64,000 nt of DNA from Argentina anserina (taxonomy: Eukaryota; Streptophyta; Magnoliopsida; Rosales; Rosaceae): assembly GCF_933775445.1 (NCBI RefSeq), contig NC_065872.1, positions 8,184,001-8,248,000 of the forward strand, written 5' to 3'. A program made the position numbers and the translations under genes. Shown one piece after another: positions 48,735-60,130 of the stretch. How positions within the stretch are numbered: the stretch's first letter is position 1; each line of letters starts with the position of its first letter. The notes beneath the pieces were generated by a model. It saw only the letters and a program-made list of their open reading frames with translations. It was not told the DNA's origin and searched no databases.

Positions 48735-49351
48735 CTAGAAAGCAACCGCTTCCATGAATTCTGAATCATTTCCCATTGCCTCCAATGTTTCAGCCAAAAG
48801 GCAAGCTTCAATATCAATGTTTCCCTCTTCTGCCCCTGAAAACACTGAAATCTTCCCAAATGACTTGTTCCCAGCACCGGTCCTCACCGCGACTGCCCTT
48901 CCCCATCCGAAGTCATTCCCGTACACATTGAACCGCGGGGAGCTGCTTGTGACCAAAGCTTTCGCAGCTAAGTTCTCTTTTGTGAGCAACTTTGGCTCCC
49001 GGACCCAGGACCCTAAGAAGATTCGGAAAACTCGCTCTTCAGTGTGCAAAGCAACCACGTACCTTGTTCATTTCCCTGGCCATGAAACCTAATCCACGTT
49101 CGAGTAGCTCACCTGCTTTTATGGTCACCGTTCCAGCTTGAACTGCAACGCCAGAGTATTCTTGGGGCAACGGTGGATTCAATCTCGATCTAGCTCCTGC
49201 GTGTATACGTTGGCATAAATGATAACAGTGAGAACAATTAAGGTTTAAGATAGTGTTAATAACAAGACAATATGCTTACCGGTAAGTAAGCGGTAACTCA
49301 ATTCTCTATCGTGATGTGTATCACTGCAACGTCCTATGGAGCGCCAAAGAT

Positions 49352-49470
49352 GTAAACGAACACAGAGGAAGAGAAGGCAGTAGCTGAGATATAGGAGACG
49401 TCCTCTCTGCATGAGGCTTCCTAGCTGAGATAGTAGAGTTGCTTTGACTGGGACTCTCATCTGTTCCATT
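49352..49470 (-). repeat. 3' LTR of the copia element, internally deleted
   Basis: 119 bp sharing both ends with the 5' LTR (AAACGAACACAGAGGAAGAG at one end, CTCTGCATGAGGCTTCCTAG and CTCATCTGTTCCATT at the other). It lacks about 155 bp from the middle, including the TATATATT-containing promoter part. Confidence 0.9.
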
Positions 49471-49680
49471 ACTCCCCCGCAAGCGAACTGGGCGTTGGAG
49501 CACGGGAAGCTTGGAGACTAAGAAGTGAAAACGAGAGGAGGACAGACCTTTTGTGAAGATGTCAGCTACCTGATCTGTTGTGGAGACAAAGTGAACCTGA
49601 AGTTCCTTATTGACAACATGCTTGATTCTTGCATGAAAAACTGGATTAGAAGCAATGGCAATGGCTGAGAGATTATCACA

Positions 49681-52600
49681 CTAGACTTTGGAACATTGTA
49701 AGAAGAGACTGAGATCATGAAACATAGAGCGAAGCCATGAGATTTCAGCTGCTGTGAAGGCAAGTTGCCGGTACTCGACTTCGGCACTAGAACGAGAAAC
49801 GGTCCTGTGAGTTTTAGAACTCCAAGAAATCAGATTGGGTCCCAAATAAACGCAATAACTTCTTGTAGATTGGCGATTATCAGGGTCGCCGGCATAATCA
49901 GCATCAGAGTAAGCATTGAGGAAAAAGGAACCAGGTTGATATTTCAAACCATGATTGATGGGGAACTTCAAATAACGTAAAATACGTTTGACAGCAGACC
50001 AATGGACCGTTGTGGGAGAATGCATGAACTTGCAGACTTGGTTCACTGAGTATGAAATGTCAGGACAGGTAAGAGTTAAGTATTGAAGAGCTCCTACTAC
50101 ACTCCGATATTCAGTTGGATCAGAGAGCTTTGTGCCTGCATGGAGACTAAGTTTTTGACCAGTAGAGGCAGGTGTGGAACAAGGTCGGACATCCAACATC
50201 TTGGTTTTGTTGAGTAGATCAACAATGTATTTCTTTTGCGTTAAATACAAGGCTAAACCTTCATATGTAGCTTCTATCCCCAAAAAATAATGTATTGCAC
50301 CAAGATCTTTCATTGAAAATTCCTTCCCGAGATCACGTATAAGCTGAGAAAGATGAGTGGAGCTATTGCCAATAATCAATATGTCGTCAACATATATTAA
50401 CAAAACAAGAAAAATACCAGCTTGTGCATATGTAAACATGGAGTAGTCTGAGAGAGATTCCTGAAATCCTAAACCGGCCTAGTAATCTGCAAAACGCTAG
50501 AACCACGCTCGAGGAGCTTGTTTGAGTCCATATAGTGAGCGTTTTAATTTACAAACATGTTTAGGAAAAGATGGATCAATATACCCGGTTTGCTGTCTCA
50601 TGTAGACTTCATCGTGGAGATGACCATGAAGAAAGGCATTGTGAACATCCAGTTGTCGGACATGCCACTTGTTACTGACTGCTAACGCCAAGATCAACCG
50701 AATAGTAGAATGTTTAACCACTGGACTAAATGTCTCATGAAAATCCACACCCTCTTGTTGATGAAAACCATTTGCAACAAGTCTGGCTTTGTAGCGTTCC
50801 ACTGCACCATTGGCCATCTTCTTGATCTTGTATATCCATTTGTTGGGTAATACATTCATTCCAGGTTTGTAAGGAACAAGCTCCCATGTTTCATTCTGTT
50901 GGAGAGCAGTGTACTCTTGTTGCATAGCTTGGCGCCAACATTCATCTTTCACTGCTTTTGTATATGAAGTAGGTTATGTGACATCATGGATTAGTGCAAC
51001 ATGTAATGCATATTTTGGATTAAGTTTCCGAACGCCAGTTTTAAGTCTGGTGACCATAGTGTGTTGATTAGTGGAAGCACATACCTGAGTTGAAGTCCCT
51101 GCAACATCCAAAGAGGGAGAAGAGTAGGATGGATTGTGTGTAGGTTCGATTATGGATGAAGGAGGCTGTATAATGGGTGGAGGGCCGGATGAGTTATGAT
51201 GTGATAGAGTAGGTGGTGATGGTGGGGACATAGATATGAGAGGTGTTGTAAGAGAAAAGAATTGTAAGTCATTGGAAGTAGCAGATGACATACCTGTGGG
51301 AGAGGAGAGAATGGTCTGTTGGAATGGGAAAGTTTCCTCGTCAAAGAGAACATGGTGAGATAAGTATATGAGCCCCATAGATAAGTCCAAGCACATGTAA
51401 CCAACATAATTCAACGAGTAACCTAAGAAAACACACTGTTTGGATCGAAGTTCAAGCTTAGAGTGGTTATATGGGCGGAGATAAGGATAACATGCACATC
51501 CAAACGTACGTAAGAAAGTGTAATCAGGAGAGTTAAGGAATAATTTCTCATAAGGAGTGGAATTTTTGATGACCGGAGAAGGAAGACGATTAATAATATA
51601 TACAACAACAAGAAAGGCTTCAGTCCAGTAGATGGAGGGCATATGAGCATGAGCAAGTAGAGTAAAGCATGTATCGAAAATGTGGCGATGTTTTCTTTCA
51701 GCGAGGCCATTCTGCTCAGGATGCTTAGGACAAGAAAAACGATGGTGAATGCCATGAGTTTGAAAGTATTTCTTAAATGCATTCGATTTATACTCCCCAC
51801 CTTCGTCAGATTAAAACTACTTTATAGTGCCAAAGAATTGTTTTTCAACATACGTCTTAAAATTTAACGAAGAGGTTAAAAACCTCATGTTTATGTTGCA
51901 TTGGAAAAATCCAAGTATAGCGGGAATAGTCATCAACAAATAAAACATAGTATTGAAAACCTTGAACTGAATGAGTTGAACACGACCAAACATCCGAGTG
52001 AATCAAATCAAGCGGTTTACTGGAAATAGAATGAGACAATACAAAAGGTAACTTGGTGATTTTTCCTAGTGGACAAGAATGACAAAACCTAACAGAACTA
52101 CTACCGGACACAGGCACGACATTATTTGCAAGAATCTTGGAAAGAGTTTTAAAGGAGGTATGCCCTAGCCGAGAATGCCAAACAGATGCTGATACTCGTA
52201 CGCCTACAAAAGCAAAATGCCTGGGAGAATCAAGGTCATGTTGTTGATGAAAACGCAGAGGGTACAGACCATTCTCACATTGTCCTCTATAGAGGATCCT
52301 CCCCGTCTGGATGTCCTTAATCACAAAGAAATCAGGATGGATCAATAGATAACAATTATTGTCAGCGGTTAAGTGATGAATAGATAATAAATTTTTGGAG
52401 GCATAGGGACAAAGAAGAATATCATTGAGAGTAAAAGGATGATTACTAAGATTGATGGAACTTGAACCGATATGAGAAATAGGAAGAGTTGTTGTACCTA
52501 TACCATTGATGTGGTCATTACCATTGTAGGGGGTGGGATGTTGCAGGTTCCCCAAGTCAGCAGTAACATGAGAATTGGCTCTAGTATCGAGCAATCAGGT

Positions 52601-53670
52601 GGAGGCAGCCGGGGTGGATGTGGATGTGGATGCAGCCATAGCACTAATTTTTTGGATGGACCTCTGCCTTCATAAGCAATGTTAAGCCTATTGTAACAAT
52701 CTAGAGCAATATGTCCCAGCTTAGCACATATTTGACATATAGGGCGAGAGGATGTAGAGCTGCCAGAAAACATGGTCGTGGATGGATGAGGACCAAGGAC
52801 AGAGGAGCCTCGACCTCGTGCATGATTGAAACCGCGGCCAAAACTTGGAGATAAGCCTCGAGAAAAAGTAGAACGACCACGACCACGACCTCGAGGAGAT
52901 ATGTGAGTAGCTTGAAATGCTGTGGTAACACAGTTCAACTCGAGGGTTTGTTGTTGCTGGTCATGCATGCACTACTCAGCTGAAAGAAAAAGAGCTTCAA
53001 GAGATTCATAAGTGATCGGTGTATCTCGAGCTTGAGCCGAACTCACAGTGTGTTCATAAGCAGTGCCAACATTGTTCATTATAATTGATACCAAATCATC
53101 ATCAGACATAGGGCTGCTTGCAAGAGCAAGGTTGTCAGCAAGAGAATTAATTTTGTCCAAATAGTTGGCAATCGACAAAGTGCCACACATGGTGCGCATA
53201 AGCTCGCCCCGGAGTTGTAGGAGCCTGTTTTGGGATTTCGAAGCAAAACGCTTAGCAAGAGAGGTCCAAGTAAAGAAGGAATTAGTGGATCGTGCAACAG
53301 TGGCTAAGACAGATGGGGTAAGAGAGTTGTTGATCCAACCAAGGACCATTTGATCTTGAGCAACCCAAAGCTCATACGCGGGGTTGATGTTGGTAGTCAA
53401 TTCACCAACTTCATCACGAAGAAAAGCTAGAGGACAAGAGGAAGACCCATCAACATGTCCCATTAACAGAGGTTTAATTTGAGCAAGCCAGAGGGGATAA
53501 TTATTTCGATCAAGTTTGATCGAGAGGTAGTTGGAAATATTGGGAGTTGAATCAGAGGAGAAACGTTGAGGATAGGGAATAGGAGATATGGTGGAGGTTG
53601 TAGAGTCAGAGGATTGAGTAGCGGCGGTGGAGTTCATGGTAGCAGAGGTGGTGAAGGGTTCGGTGGCCAT
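49681..53670 (-). pseudogene. copia gag-pol remnant
   Basis: Gag starts at ATG 53670 and is open to an in-frame TAG at 52972-52974. The same frame resumes at once and carries a zinc knuckle CQICAKLGHIALDC. A frameshift precedes the protease, whose active-site motif reads LLDTRANSHVT (Gly replaced by Arg after LDT). The integrase zinc-binding and core motifs follow (LGHTSFKTL, CHSCPLGK, DLIHSDVWS, FVDDYSRYTW). It breaks near 51857, then resumes with AERKHRH and PSIYWTEAFLVVVYIINRLP. RT has [17 protein letters not shown] and the catalytic YVDDILIIG; stops interrupt it near 50495-50440. RNase H ends with YSDADYAGDP and LISWSSK. Several independent breaks make the element non-autonomous. Confidence 0.93.
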
Positions 53671-53722
53671 ATTGGTTGGCAGAAAAAAAAATTATCGTAT
53701 GAGATTTAGGCTCTTGATACCA

Positions 53723-53996
53723 TAAACGAACACAGAGGAAGAGAATATTTGGCTGAGTCAAGATACCAATTGTGTATCTGACCTTGGTTTATATATTGAT
53801 CATTCTGTGGTTTGTTACAAAAAGATAAAGATCTGTTACACATTTGATAAATCTACAGATACAACCTTATCCTACAAAGCAGTTACAATGGCTAAGATAT
53901 AGGCAATAGCTGAGATATAGGAGACGTCCTCTCTGCATGAGGCTTCCTAGTTGAGATAGTAGATTTGCTTTGACTGGAACTCTCATCTGTTCCATT
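53723..53996 (-). repeat. 5' LTR of the copia element
   Basis: 274 bp; adjoins the primer-binding site on its inner side and the AAGAT target duplication on its outer side. It contains the middle part missing from the other LTR. Confidence 0.9.
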
Positions 53997-54803
53997 AAGA
54001 TGAGCTAAAATTGCTTGTAGAGAGGAGATTGGTCTATTGCTCTCAATCTCGATCGACATTGGCTTTTGCATTCAATTGAGCGATGCTTTCCTTTGAGAAG
54101 TGAAAAATCCTCTCTTTTAGTGGAGGTGAGTCTATATCCATGATTTTGTCGAAAAGCACTTTACTATGGTCATTGGGGAAGGGAATGCGGATGGGAAAAT
54201 CGGTTCCATCATGAAACCAATGCTGAAGAACAGGAGGCTTTAACACACGATCAAGACCGCGAGAGATTTCAGACCAAGAATTGAAGAAATGCCAAAAGGA
54301 AGTGCCATCAGCAATGGTACGTATGGTTGATGATGCAACCCATGAAAACACCATCCACAAGCTCGGTCACTTAAACTACAAGCAACGGCTCGGAAGTGCC
54401 TTGGTAGTTTTTAACACCATTTAGAGGGAAAAATGAATTGACAAAGTCATTGATATCAGAGACTGTAACGCCATCAGCCCTGGAATGCACGAAAAGAGCC
54501 CCAACATCGTTACAGTTAATGAAGAAGGAGGTCGTGTTATCGTGGTGGCCGGTTTATGGTGGCAAGGTGGCCGGAGAGTGGGGGAATGAAGTCGAGGGTG
54601 CGTGAAAGGGAGGTTTTGAGATGCTGAAGGTTGTGTTGTGTAAAGCCATTAGGTTTTTGAAAGAGTACACCCTTCTGCATTGAATCCACAAGAAGAAGCT
54701 AAAGATCCCATGGAGCTAACTCGATCTTTTGAGTTGAGAGCTCCTTATCATGGCTCGCTGCAGCTCTCACCGTACTTGTGGAGATGAGCTTAACGCCTCC
54801 CAT

Positions 54804-55137
54804 AGTTCTTCTCTCTCTACATGAAGGCTTGGTGTATAAAGGGCGTAACAAATGCAGGTCAATCTACTACTATACATCAATATATGTGACTATGTGTTGT
54901 ACATCTCACATTCAAATGTAATTATGTGTTATATATCTCACATCTAACGGTTGATAATGAATATTATTTTTCTGACCTTATTCACATATCAGATAAGTAC
55001 AAACAAACTTGATCACAATCCCATTGAACCCATAAATTATGAGCAATTGGATATCCACTGTATATGCAATGTAATATCGTTATCCTCATCATAACCGTAT
55101 CGTGCACGTGTAATGACCAACAACTATATCATAATTA
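54804..55137. other. spacer, former promoter of the split BAHD copy
   Basis: AT-rich, 334 bases between the BAHD pseudogene start and the LTR element's target site. A short near-repeat around ATGTGTTATATATCTCACAT occurs twice (about 54891-54945). Nothing else was recognised. Confidence 0.5.
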
Positions 55138-55142
55138 GATTC

Positions 55143-55403
55143 TAATAAGATCATAATCCATCAAACTAGGTAACATAAATTAGATAAACATGATATTCAT
55201 TTCATTCATAGCCCTTAAAAGAAGCACACATACAAGGATATAAGGCCTTAGCCACTATACTAGCAGAAGACAAGTGTCAAAGGACCACCAGAAGAAGACA
55301 ATAGAGATAGTTGTAATTATCCTAATTGCCCCAGCATACTGAGTCATCTACTGAAGAGGCTAATAGCAGATTATGGGCTTAGGGTCTGGACTTAGTCCTA
55401 ACA
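55143..55403 (-). repeat. 3' LTR of the gag-pol-less element
   Basis: Matches 59539-59826 along its length (shared words include GGATATAAGGCCTTAG and TTATGGGCTTAGGGTCTGGA). It lacks a ~27-bp segment present in the other LTR (around GAAGGAAATTAAAGGAAATG). Scattered substitutions show the element is not very recent. Confidence 0.92.
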
Positions 55404-55417
55404 AGTCTTCCCTCCTT
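55404..55417 (-). other. polypurine tract
   Basis: Minus-strand AAGGAGGGAAGACT sits directly before the 3' LTR start TGTTAGG, the expected place for plus-strand DNA priming. Confidence 0.65.
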
Positions 55418-58400
55418 GAAATCAAGCTTGAGAAATTGGAAATTAGCTGATCATGGCCATGAATGTCTGGCGTTGAAGCATGGTTAAACAACTTAACTGC
55501 ATGCCCAAGCACAACCAGTGGATCATAGGTAATGTATGACATTGATTCCTTAGTTAGACCGAATGTGGCGCCAATGCCGTCGTCAACAGAAATTACCTCC
55601 ACTTCACAGCATGTTGCCACCATAGCCCAGTTAACATAAATGAGATTTTCGAGAACAACTTCAAAGATGGGAGCACATGTGCAGAGCTTAGTAGAGGATG
55701 GAAATGAGTACAAAAGCAATGCCCTGAAATACTGCATAACGCTTTCGTGAAACTCTTCAGAGGCATGTAATGATGAAAACAAAGCTCCACAAGTCGGCAG
55801 CTGAAGTACAACAACCTTCTGATTGGCATATCCAAAGATAAACATCCTAAAGAGTTCCTCCACAAACTGAAACACACCTTCAACGACACTCTCATACACA
55901 TTTTAGCAAACATTTGTAATTTCAGCTGGGAACTGTACCGTTGTTCCATAGAAGCTGCCACTATAAGCATCCTCATACTACATTTCAAACTGTGGTAGCA
56001 TAGACATCAAAGACACATGCCGAATGATAGAAGTAAGCACCAGCAATCCAACAGTACAAGGAGCACATTCCTTTAATATAATGGCCAAACCATGGAAATC
56101 CCACCATTGCAGCCGAAGAAACACAAGTCCCATGCACAAGATTGTAGTCCAGAGAGTAGACAAAAAGGACACAGGCAATAGTTGCACCTCCCGAGATCAA
56201 TAAGCCAGCAGACCACATGCAGTAACCATCCACGTCTACCTGGAAAATGAAGAGCCTCTTGGAGGAATGCACTATAGTTTCAACACCAACATTGAAAATT
56301 GCAATACCAAGGCTGAAACTAGAACCCTTGTTGACGGTGACATATATGAGCAGCTTTATAGCCACAAAATGAGATAGGGCAGAGACCATAAAAGGCATGA
56401 AGAAACAATCTAGCTCATGTGCATGTGTCTTCCACCCCAATGCATCTAGAAGCTTAACTAATATATCGGCCCCTGAGGAAGTCGGTTCATAAAAGTAATC
56501 CAATCTATTCATGTTGGACCATAAATTATATAAGAGTGCAGTACTTACAATTGTACTAATCATGGCACTGAGAGTTTCTAACTTGTTGTTAGCTTGTGAA
56601 CCTTTTATACGTTCCACCACCGTGAGTGCCTTGGCCTGCTTAATATAATACTTTTCATCTTCAAAGTGAAATTTAGGATTTGCTATGACAATTTCCAGCA
56701 CTACAACTTGAACATCGTTTGAAACTGCTTGTAACATCACATCAAAATCACCATCACAAGTACAGTGAGAAGAAAAATAGAGGAGATATGCAGTACAAAC
56801 ACAAAATGATAAAATACAAGTACTCCGGTTAAACTCTCGTGTAGTAAAAGAGGGACATCAGCAGTGGTCGTGATTGTTCTGTAACATTGGTTGAGACAAG
56901 GCTAGGCCATCTCAAAGTTCCTGGAATAAAGGTCCTTGATAAACATATCAAAATGATGACGGACTCGACCAAGTAGCTCACGACTCAACTGAAATATGGG
57001 AAATTTTAAATTGGGTTCAGAAACACCCAAACAGAATGTTGGCTTTGAAAGGTGTTCTTTTAAATTTGCACTAGTAGACATCTTTTGCTGAAAAGAAAAT
57101 AGCTGCATCCAACAACAATGAACGAAAACCGCTTTGAGTCACAACCGCTTTGTGTTCACAGGCTGCAAGCATTTGGATTGCTTCATGAATCAATTCATTG
57201 TCTCCAAGTGACAAACCAGGAGTGCATAAACTCCCAAAGGAAATAGTAACTGCAGTTCCAACACTAACAGTCCAAAACCCATCTAGAGTCAATTCCTTAA
57301 CCATGGAAAGGAAGTCGTCCTAATCCATTTTGAAACCATCACTACTCCAGCGATCAATACACAGGCGTTGAAGAACATACATAAGAAATGACATGATAGC
57401 ATAGCAGACATTATCATCAACATCGGCATGTACAACCTCAAACATCAGGTCAATCAACGTACCTATAGGTGAGCGTCTACAAGAACTTGGAGCCTTCTTG
57501 ACTATGTGTTATTGACAATTCCAAACTATGCTCCCGCTGGTTCATATAACTCTCAAATTGTGCTGCTTGATTGAAACAGAAACCTTCCTTATCGGCGGGG
57601 GCATGTGTCCATTTGTGAATCATAGCAGGCAAAAACACCACATGTATTTCATTGAACAGTTGGTCTGCAATCCCAATCTGCCCGTTGATACACTGAAACA
57701 TTTCTTTTCCCAAATCATCATCAAACAAATTCGCTTCACCAGGAAGAGCATAGTGAAAAGTATTACCAATAATCATAGAATCAAAACAAGGAGGGATAAC
57801 ACAAGACAATGCCTAGCCGGTCGGATCAAAGTTACCCAACTTGCAAAATTGATACACCAAACCAACTTGTTGTTTGTAAATTTCATCAATTACAGATACA
57901 TGCTGCACAACTGTAGAATATAGATCAAACATGGCATGACTAGAGACTCTTATCACAACAATTGCCACATAATCGATACATGTTGCATTAGTGCAGCGAA
58001 GTGTCACTAGTTCATTGCTATCGCCATCTTTATCACCAAATAGACATGCTGGATCATGAATGTCGTTTGTTTATACCACCACAACATAATCACATTCACC
58101 CGCGTTCGGAAGAATGGACCAGGACACAATAAACAAGTCCTGAACTTTATCAACAGGGAGCCCAAGAGGATTCTTCCCAACTTCATTCTTTTGAACAATC
58201 ACAAGTGACAAACGTTTATCAACCTGAACAATTAATGACGAACCATACTCACCAGACTCAAGAGTCTCCATTGGACTGAAGCCAACTGGGTAAGCACCTC
58301 CAATTTAAAGTGGAGATCGGTCATGGGTGAATCTGTCGGTATTGCTGTTGGCGAGTGAATTCATGAGGAGTGAAGATGAATCGTCGTCAACCCATGTAGT

Positions 58401-58440
58401 GTCCTCAACAAACGGAGCAACGTCAATTGCAACCGCAAAG
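55404..58440 (-). pseudogene. run of unknown open segments inside the LTR element
   Basis: Downstream of the WW ORF, minus-strand open segments follow one another with short breaks. They are 58071-58271 (SLIVQVDKRLSLVIVQKNEV), 57813-58007 (CTNATCIDYVAIVVIRVSSH), 57477-57809 (EHSLELSITHSQEGSKFL end), 57071-57304, 56902-57108, 55985-56740 and 55360-55899. Composition is protein-like throughout and the breaks are isolated stops or frameshifts, so this looks like one or two long decayed coding regions. 55985-56740 has several hydrophobic, possibly membrane-spanning stretches (SHFVAIKLLIYVTV, LLISGGATIACVLFVYSL, MCSLYCWIAGAYFYH). No known domain was recognised, and no polymerase or capsid motif. 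Confidence 0.6.
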
Positions 58441-58445
58441 TTGGC

Positions 58446-59520
58446 TTAACTGAGGCTTGCAAGGTGGGAGACGAGCTCAGTAGCGCTGGGGACGAGAACG
58501 CTGGTAGTAGTACCCTTCGAAATGACGGTGGCGTCGCTTTTGGGTTGTGAGGTGCGGCTTATCTCCCGGTGCGCGGAGACAGCGGAAATTAATGCCGATA
58601 GAGATGGGTTTGTTGCGGACAAGTTCGACGTATCAGTCGGAATCTGTGGACTCACACCAAGTGGATAGAGTTCCTTCATAGATTCAGGGAGGAAAACACC
58701 GCTCTTTGCCTTCACGACCCCAATTTGGGGCTTGTTGTAAATAGAGAATCCTGAGGACATACTCGCACCACATAACAACTCCGATTTTCGGCCTTTTTTG
58801 AAAGCTCGGGCTTTTGCTGCCATGGCGGCTCGAATGCTGAAAGCCTTAGGCTGTTTTCCATGAAGAGAAATTGGTTGGGTAGGGTGGGGGTATGGTGGAT
58901 TTTGTGAGTGATGTTGTGGGCAGTACGAAGAGTTTGAGAGAATGGGTTGGGTGGTGGGTTCAGAGTGGGGGTAAGTGGGATTAGAGTGGGTGTAACTGAG
59001 ACCTTGTTGGTCGTCGGCAGCGTGAGGGTGTGATGGGTGTTGAGGTTCTGGTGAAGTTGAAAACACCTGGGTAGTGGGTTGGGTACTGTGGTGGGGGGCC
59101 GCCCAACCAGAAATGATTTCCCGAAGCTGGCGACGCTTCTCCAAGATTTTCACACGGCTCTCTTAAGACCGACGTTCTTCCTCCCTGAAGATTTCATGAA
59201 AGTCCTTCTGCATTTGCTGAAGAGCCACAAGGCAGAGTGATGCACACTCATCTAGCGGAGGAACACTCTCAGTAGCAGGTGGCTGAAACAGATCTGAAAA
59301 AGTGGGATAGAGAGGTGGTTGATAAAACAGATCTGGAGAGGCTGATGGGTGGAGAGGCTGTGATGCACCCCAGGTTTTTCAAACTGAGTGTGATTCGTCT
59401 CAGTGTTCCAGTAGTAATAGCGGCCAGTAACACCATCAAACAACTCTCACCACGGCGGTGGAAGTTGAGATGGGTGGGAGGGATAATGAGGGGCTGGAAA
59501 CACTTCGCCTGTATGGATCG
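58446..59520 (-). pseudogene. WW-domain, proline-rich ORF inside the LTR element
   Basis: Reading minus from about 59520: APHYPSHPSQLPPPW, then a TGA (59447-59449), then ELFDGVTGRYYYWNTETNHT and QFEKP. This has the form of a WW domain (first Trp, GRYYY, Asn, Thr, final Pro; second Trp replaced by Phe), like those at the N-terminus of plant DRH1/RH40-type helicases. After a frameshift comes a Pro-rich stretch (YQPPLYPTFSDLFQPP) and an acidic/coiled segment (ALQQMQKDFHEIFREEERRS) ending in a stop. A 235-codon frame follows (58446-59153): KILEKRRQLREII, then His/Pro/Thr-rich sequence, then AAMAAKARAFKKGRKSELL and onward without a known domain. Three breaks make it nonfunctional as read. Source gene not identified. 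Confidence 0.7.
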
Positions 59521-59523
59521 AAT

Positions 59524-59536
59524 GTCTCTAATACCA
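59524..59536 (-). other. primer-binding site (initiator tRNA-Met type)
   Basis: Minus-strand TGGTATTAGAGAC lies two bases inside the 5' LTR end. It matches the usual copia site TGGTATCAGAGC-type sequence with one or two changes. Confidence 0.8.
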
Positions 59537-59538
59537 GA

Positions 59539-59826
59539 TAATAGGATCATAATCCATCGAACTAGGCAATGAAGGAAATTAAAGGAAATGCAAGCAAATA
59601 AATTAGATAAACATGATACTCATTTCATTCATAGCCCTCAAAAGAGTCACACATACAAGGATATAAGGCCTTAGTCATTACACTAGCAGAAGAAAGGTGT
59701 CGAAGGACCACCAGAAGAAGACAATAGAGATAGTTGTTATTCTCTTCATTGCCCCAGTATACTTAGTCATCTACTTAAGAGGCTAATAGTATATTATGGG
59801 CTTAGGGTCTGGACTTAGTCCTAACA
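59539..59826 (-). repeat. 5' LTR of the gag-pol-less element
   Basis: The copy adjoining the primer-binding site. On the minus strand it starts TGTTAGGACTAAGTCCAGAC and ends near ATGATCCTATTA. Confidence 0.92.
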
Positions 59827-59838
59827 GATTTGTTGTTT

Positions 59839-59988
59839 GGCTTATCCTCTATTGTTTTTGTTAAGTTTCATTTTTCTCTTGTTTTTGTCATTTGTTCCTA
59901 CTTTAAGGTGTTCGGTTAATGTCACCTCCTTACTCTTGTAATTTTTTCTTTTCTTTTCTTTAGAATAAATTTCAATAGAGGATAAGCC
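59839..59988. repeat. 150-bp stem-loop with 16-bp perfect inverted ends
   Basis: GGCTTATCCTCTATTG (59839-59854) and its exact inverse CAATAGAGGATAAGCC (59973-59988) bracket a T-rich loop. It may be a very short MITE; no clear target duplication was found. Confidence 0.8.
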
Positions 59989-60130
59989 ATCAAGCCTACT
60001 TAGTATTCCACTATGGAAGAGAATCGTATATACAACTGCAAGCTAGCTAATCCGATGAAATTGCTAACCGACACAGCATCCATATGCTCGCGCGGTAGTA
60101 ATGATGCACTGATGACGCGACATATATATA

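Larger units (their letters stand above)
49352..53996 (-). mobile_element. Ty1/copia LTR retrotransposon, degenerate
   Basis: A 4645-bp insertion in minus orientation, flanked by the 5-bp target duplication AAGAT (49347-49351 and 53997-54001). The 5' LTR (53723-53996) is followed by a primer-binding site TGGTATCAAGAGCC (53722-53709), matching the initiator-tRNA-Met type. The 3' LTR (49352-49470) is preceded by the purine tract GCGGGGGAG. Order of coding motifs is gag, protease, integrase, RT, RNase H, which is the copia order. The two LTRs differ by a large internal deletion in the 3' one. Confidence 0.95.
48735..54803 (-). pseudogene. BAHD acyltransferase pseudogene split by a copia element
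   Basis: The 5' half (53997-54803) starts MGGVKLISTSTVRAASHD but meets a stop within ~35 codons. It continues as PIRIPFPNDHSKVLFD and SNRPISSLQAILAHL up to the insertion point. The 3' half resumes at 49351 as WRSIGRCSDTHHDRELSYRL. It then contains an intron (about 49196-49278, donor GTAAGC, acceptor ACGCAG) and continues [19 protein letters not shown], then SSPRFNVYGNDFGWGRAVAV and FMEAVAF to the stop at 48735. Around the HXXXD site the frame is disrupted (NHTY, then a stop, then IADGTSF in another frame). The insertion lies exactly within AHL/WR codons, with AAGAT duplicated. The early stop and HXXXD damage show loss of function independent of the insertion. Confidence 0.92.
55143..59826 (-). 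mobile_element. LTR element lacking visible gag-pol, with WW-domain and unknown ORFs
   Basis: A 4684-bp unit in minus orientation. Direct repeats of 261 bp (55143-55403) and 288 bp (59539-59826) flank 4135 bp of internal sequence. The minus-strand 5' end is TGTTAGGACTAAG. Next to the 5' LTR is a primer-binding site TGGTATTAGAGAC, and next to the 3' LTR is a purine tract AAGGAGGGAAGACT. Flanking GATTC (55138-55142) and GATTT (59827-59831) form a 5-bp target duplication with one change. No zinc knuckle, protease, integrase, RT or RNase H motif was found. The interior instead holds a WW-domain/Pro-rich ORF and several long open segments of unknown type, all with breaks. It fits a large non-autonomous (LARD-like) element, possibly with captured host sequence. 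Confidence 0.85.

Noticed and set aside
52472..52675. Gly-rich plus-strand frame
   Set aside because: Antisense shadow of the copia protease/linker region.
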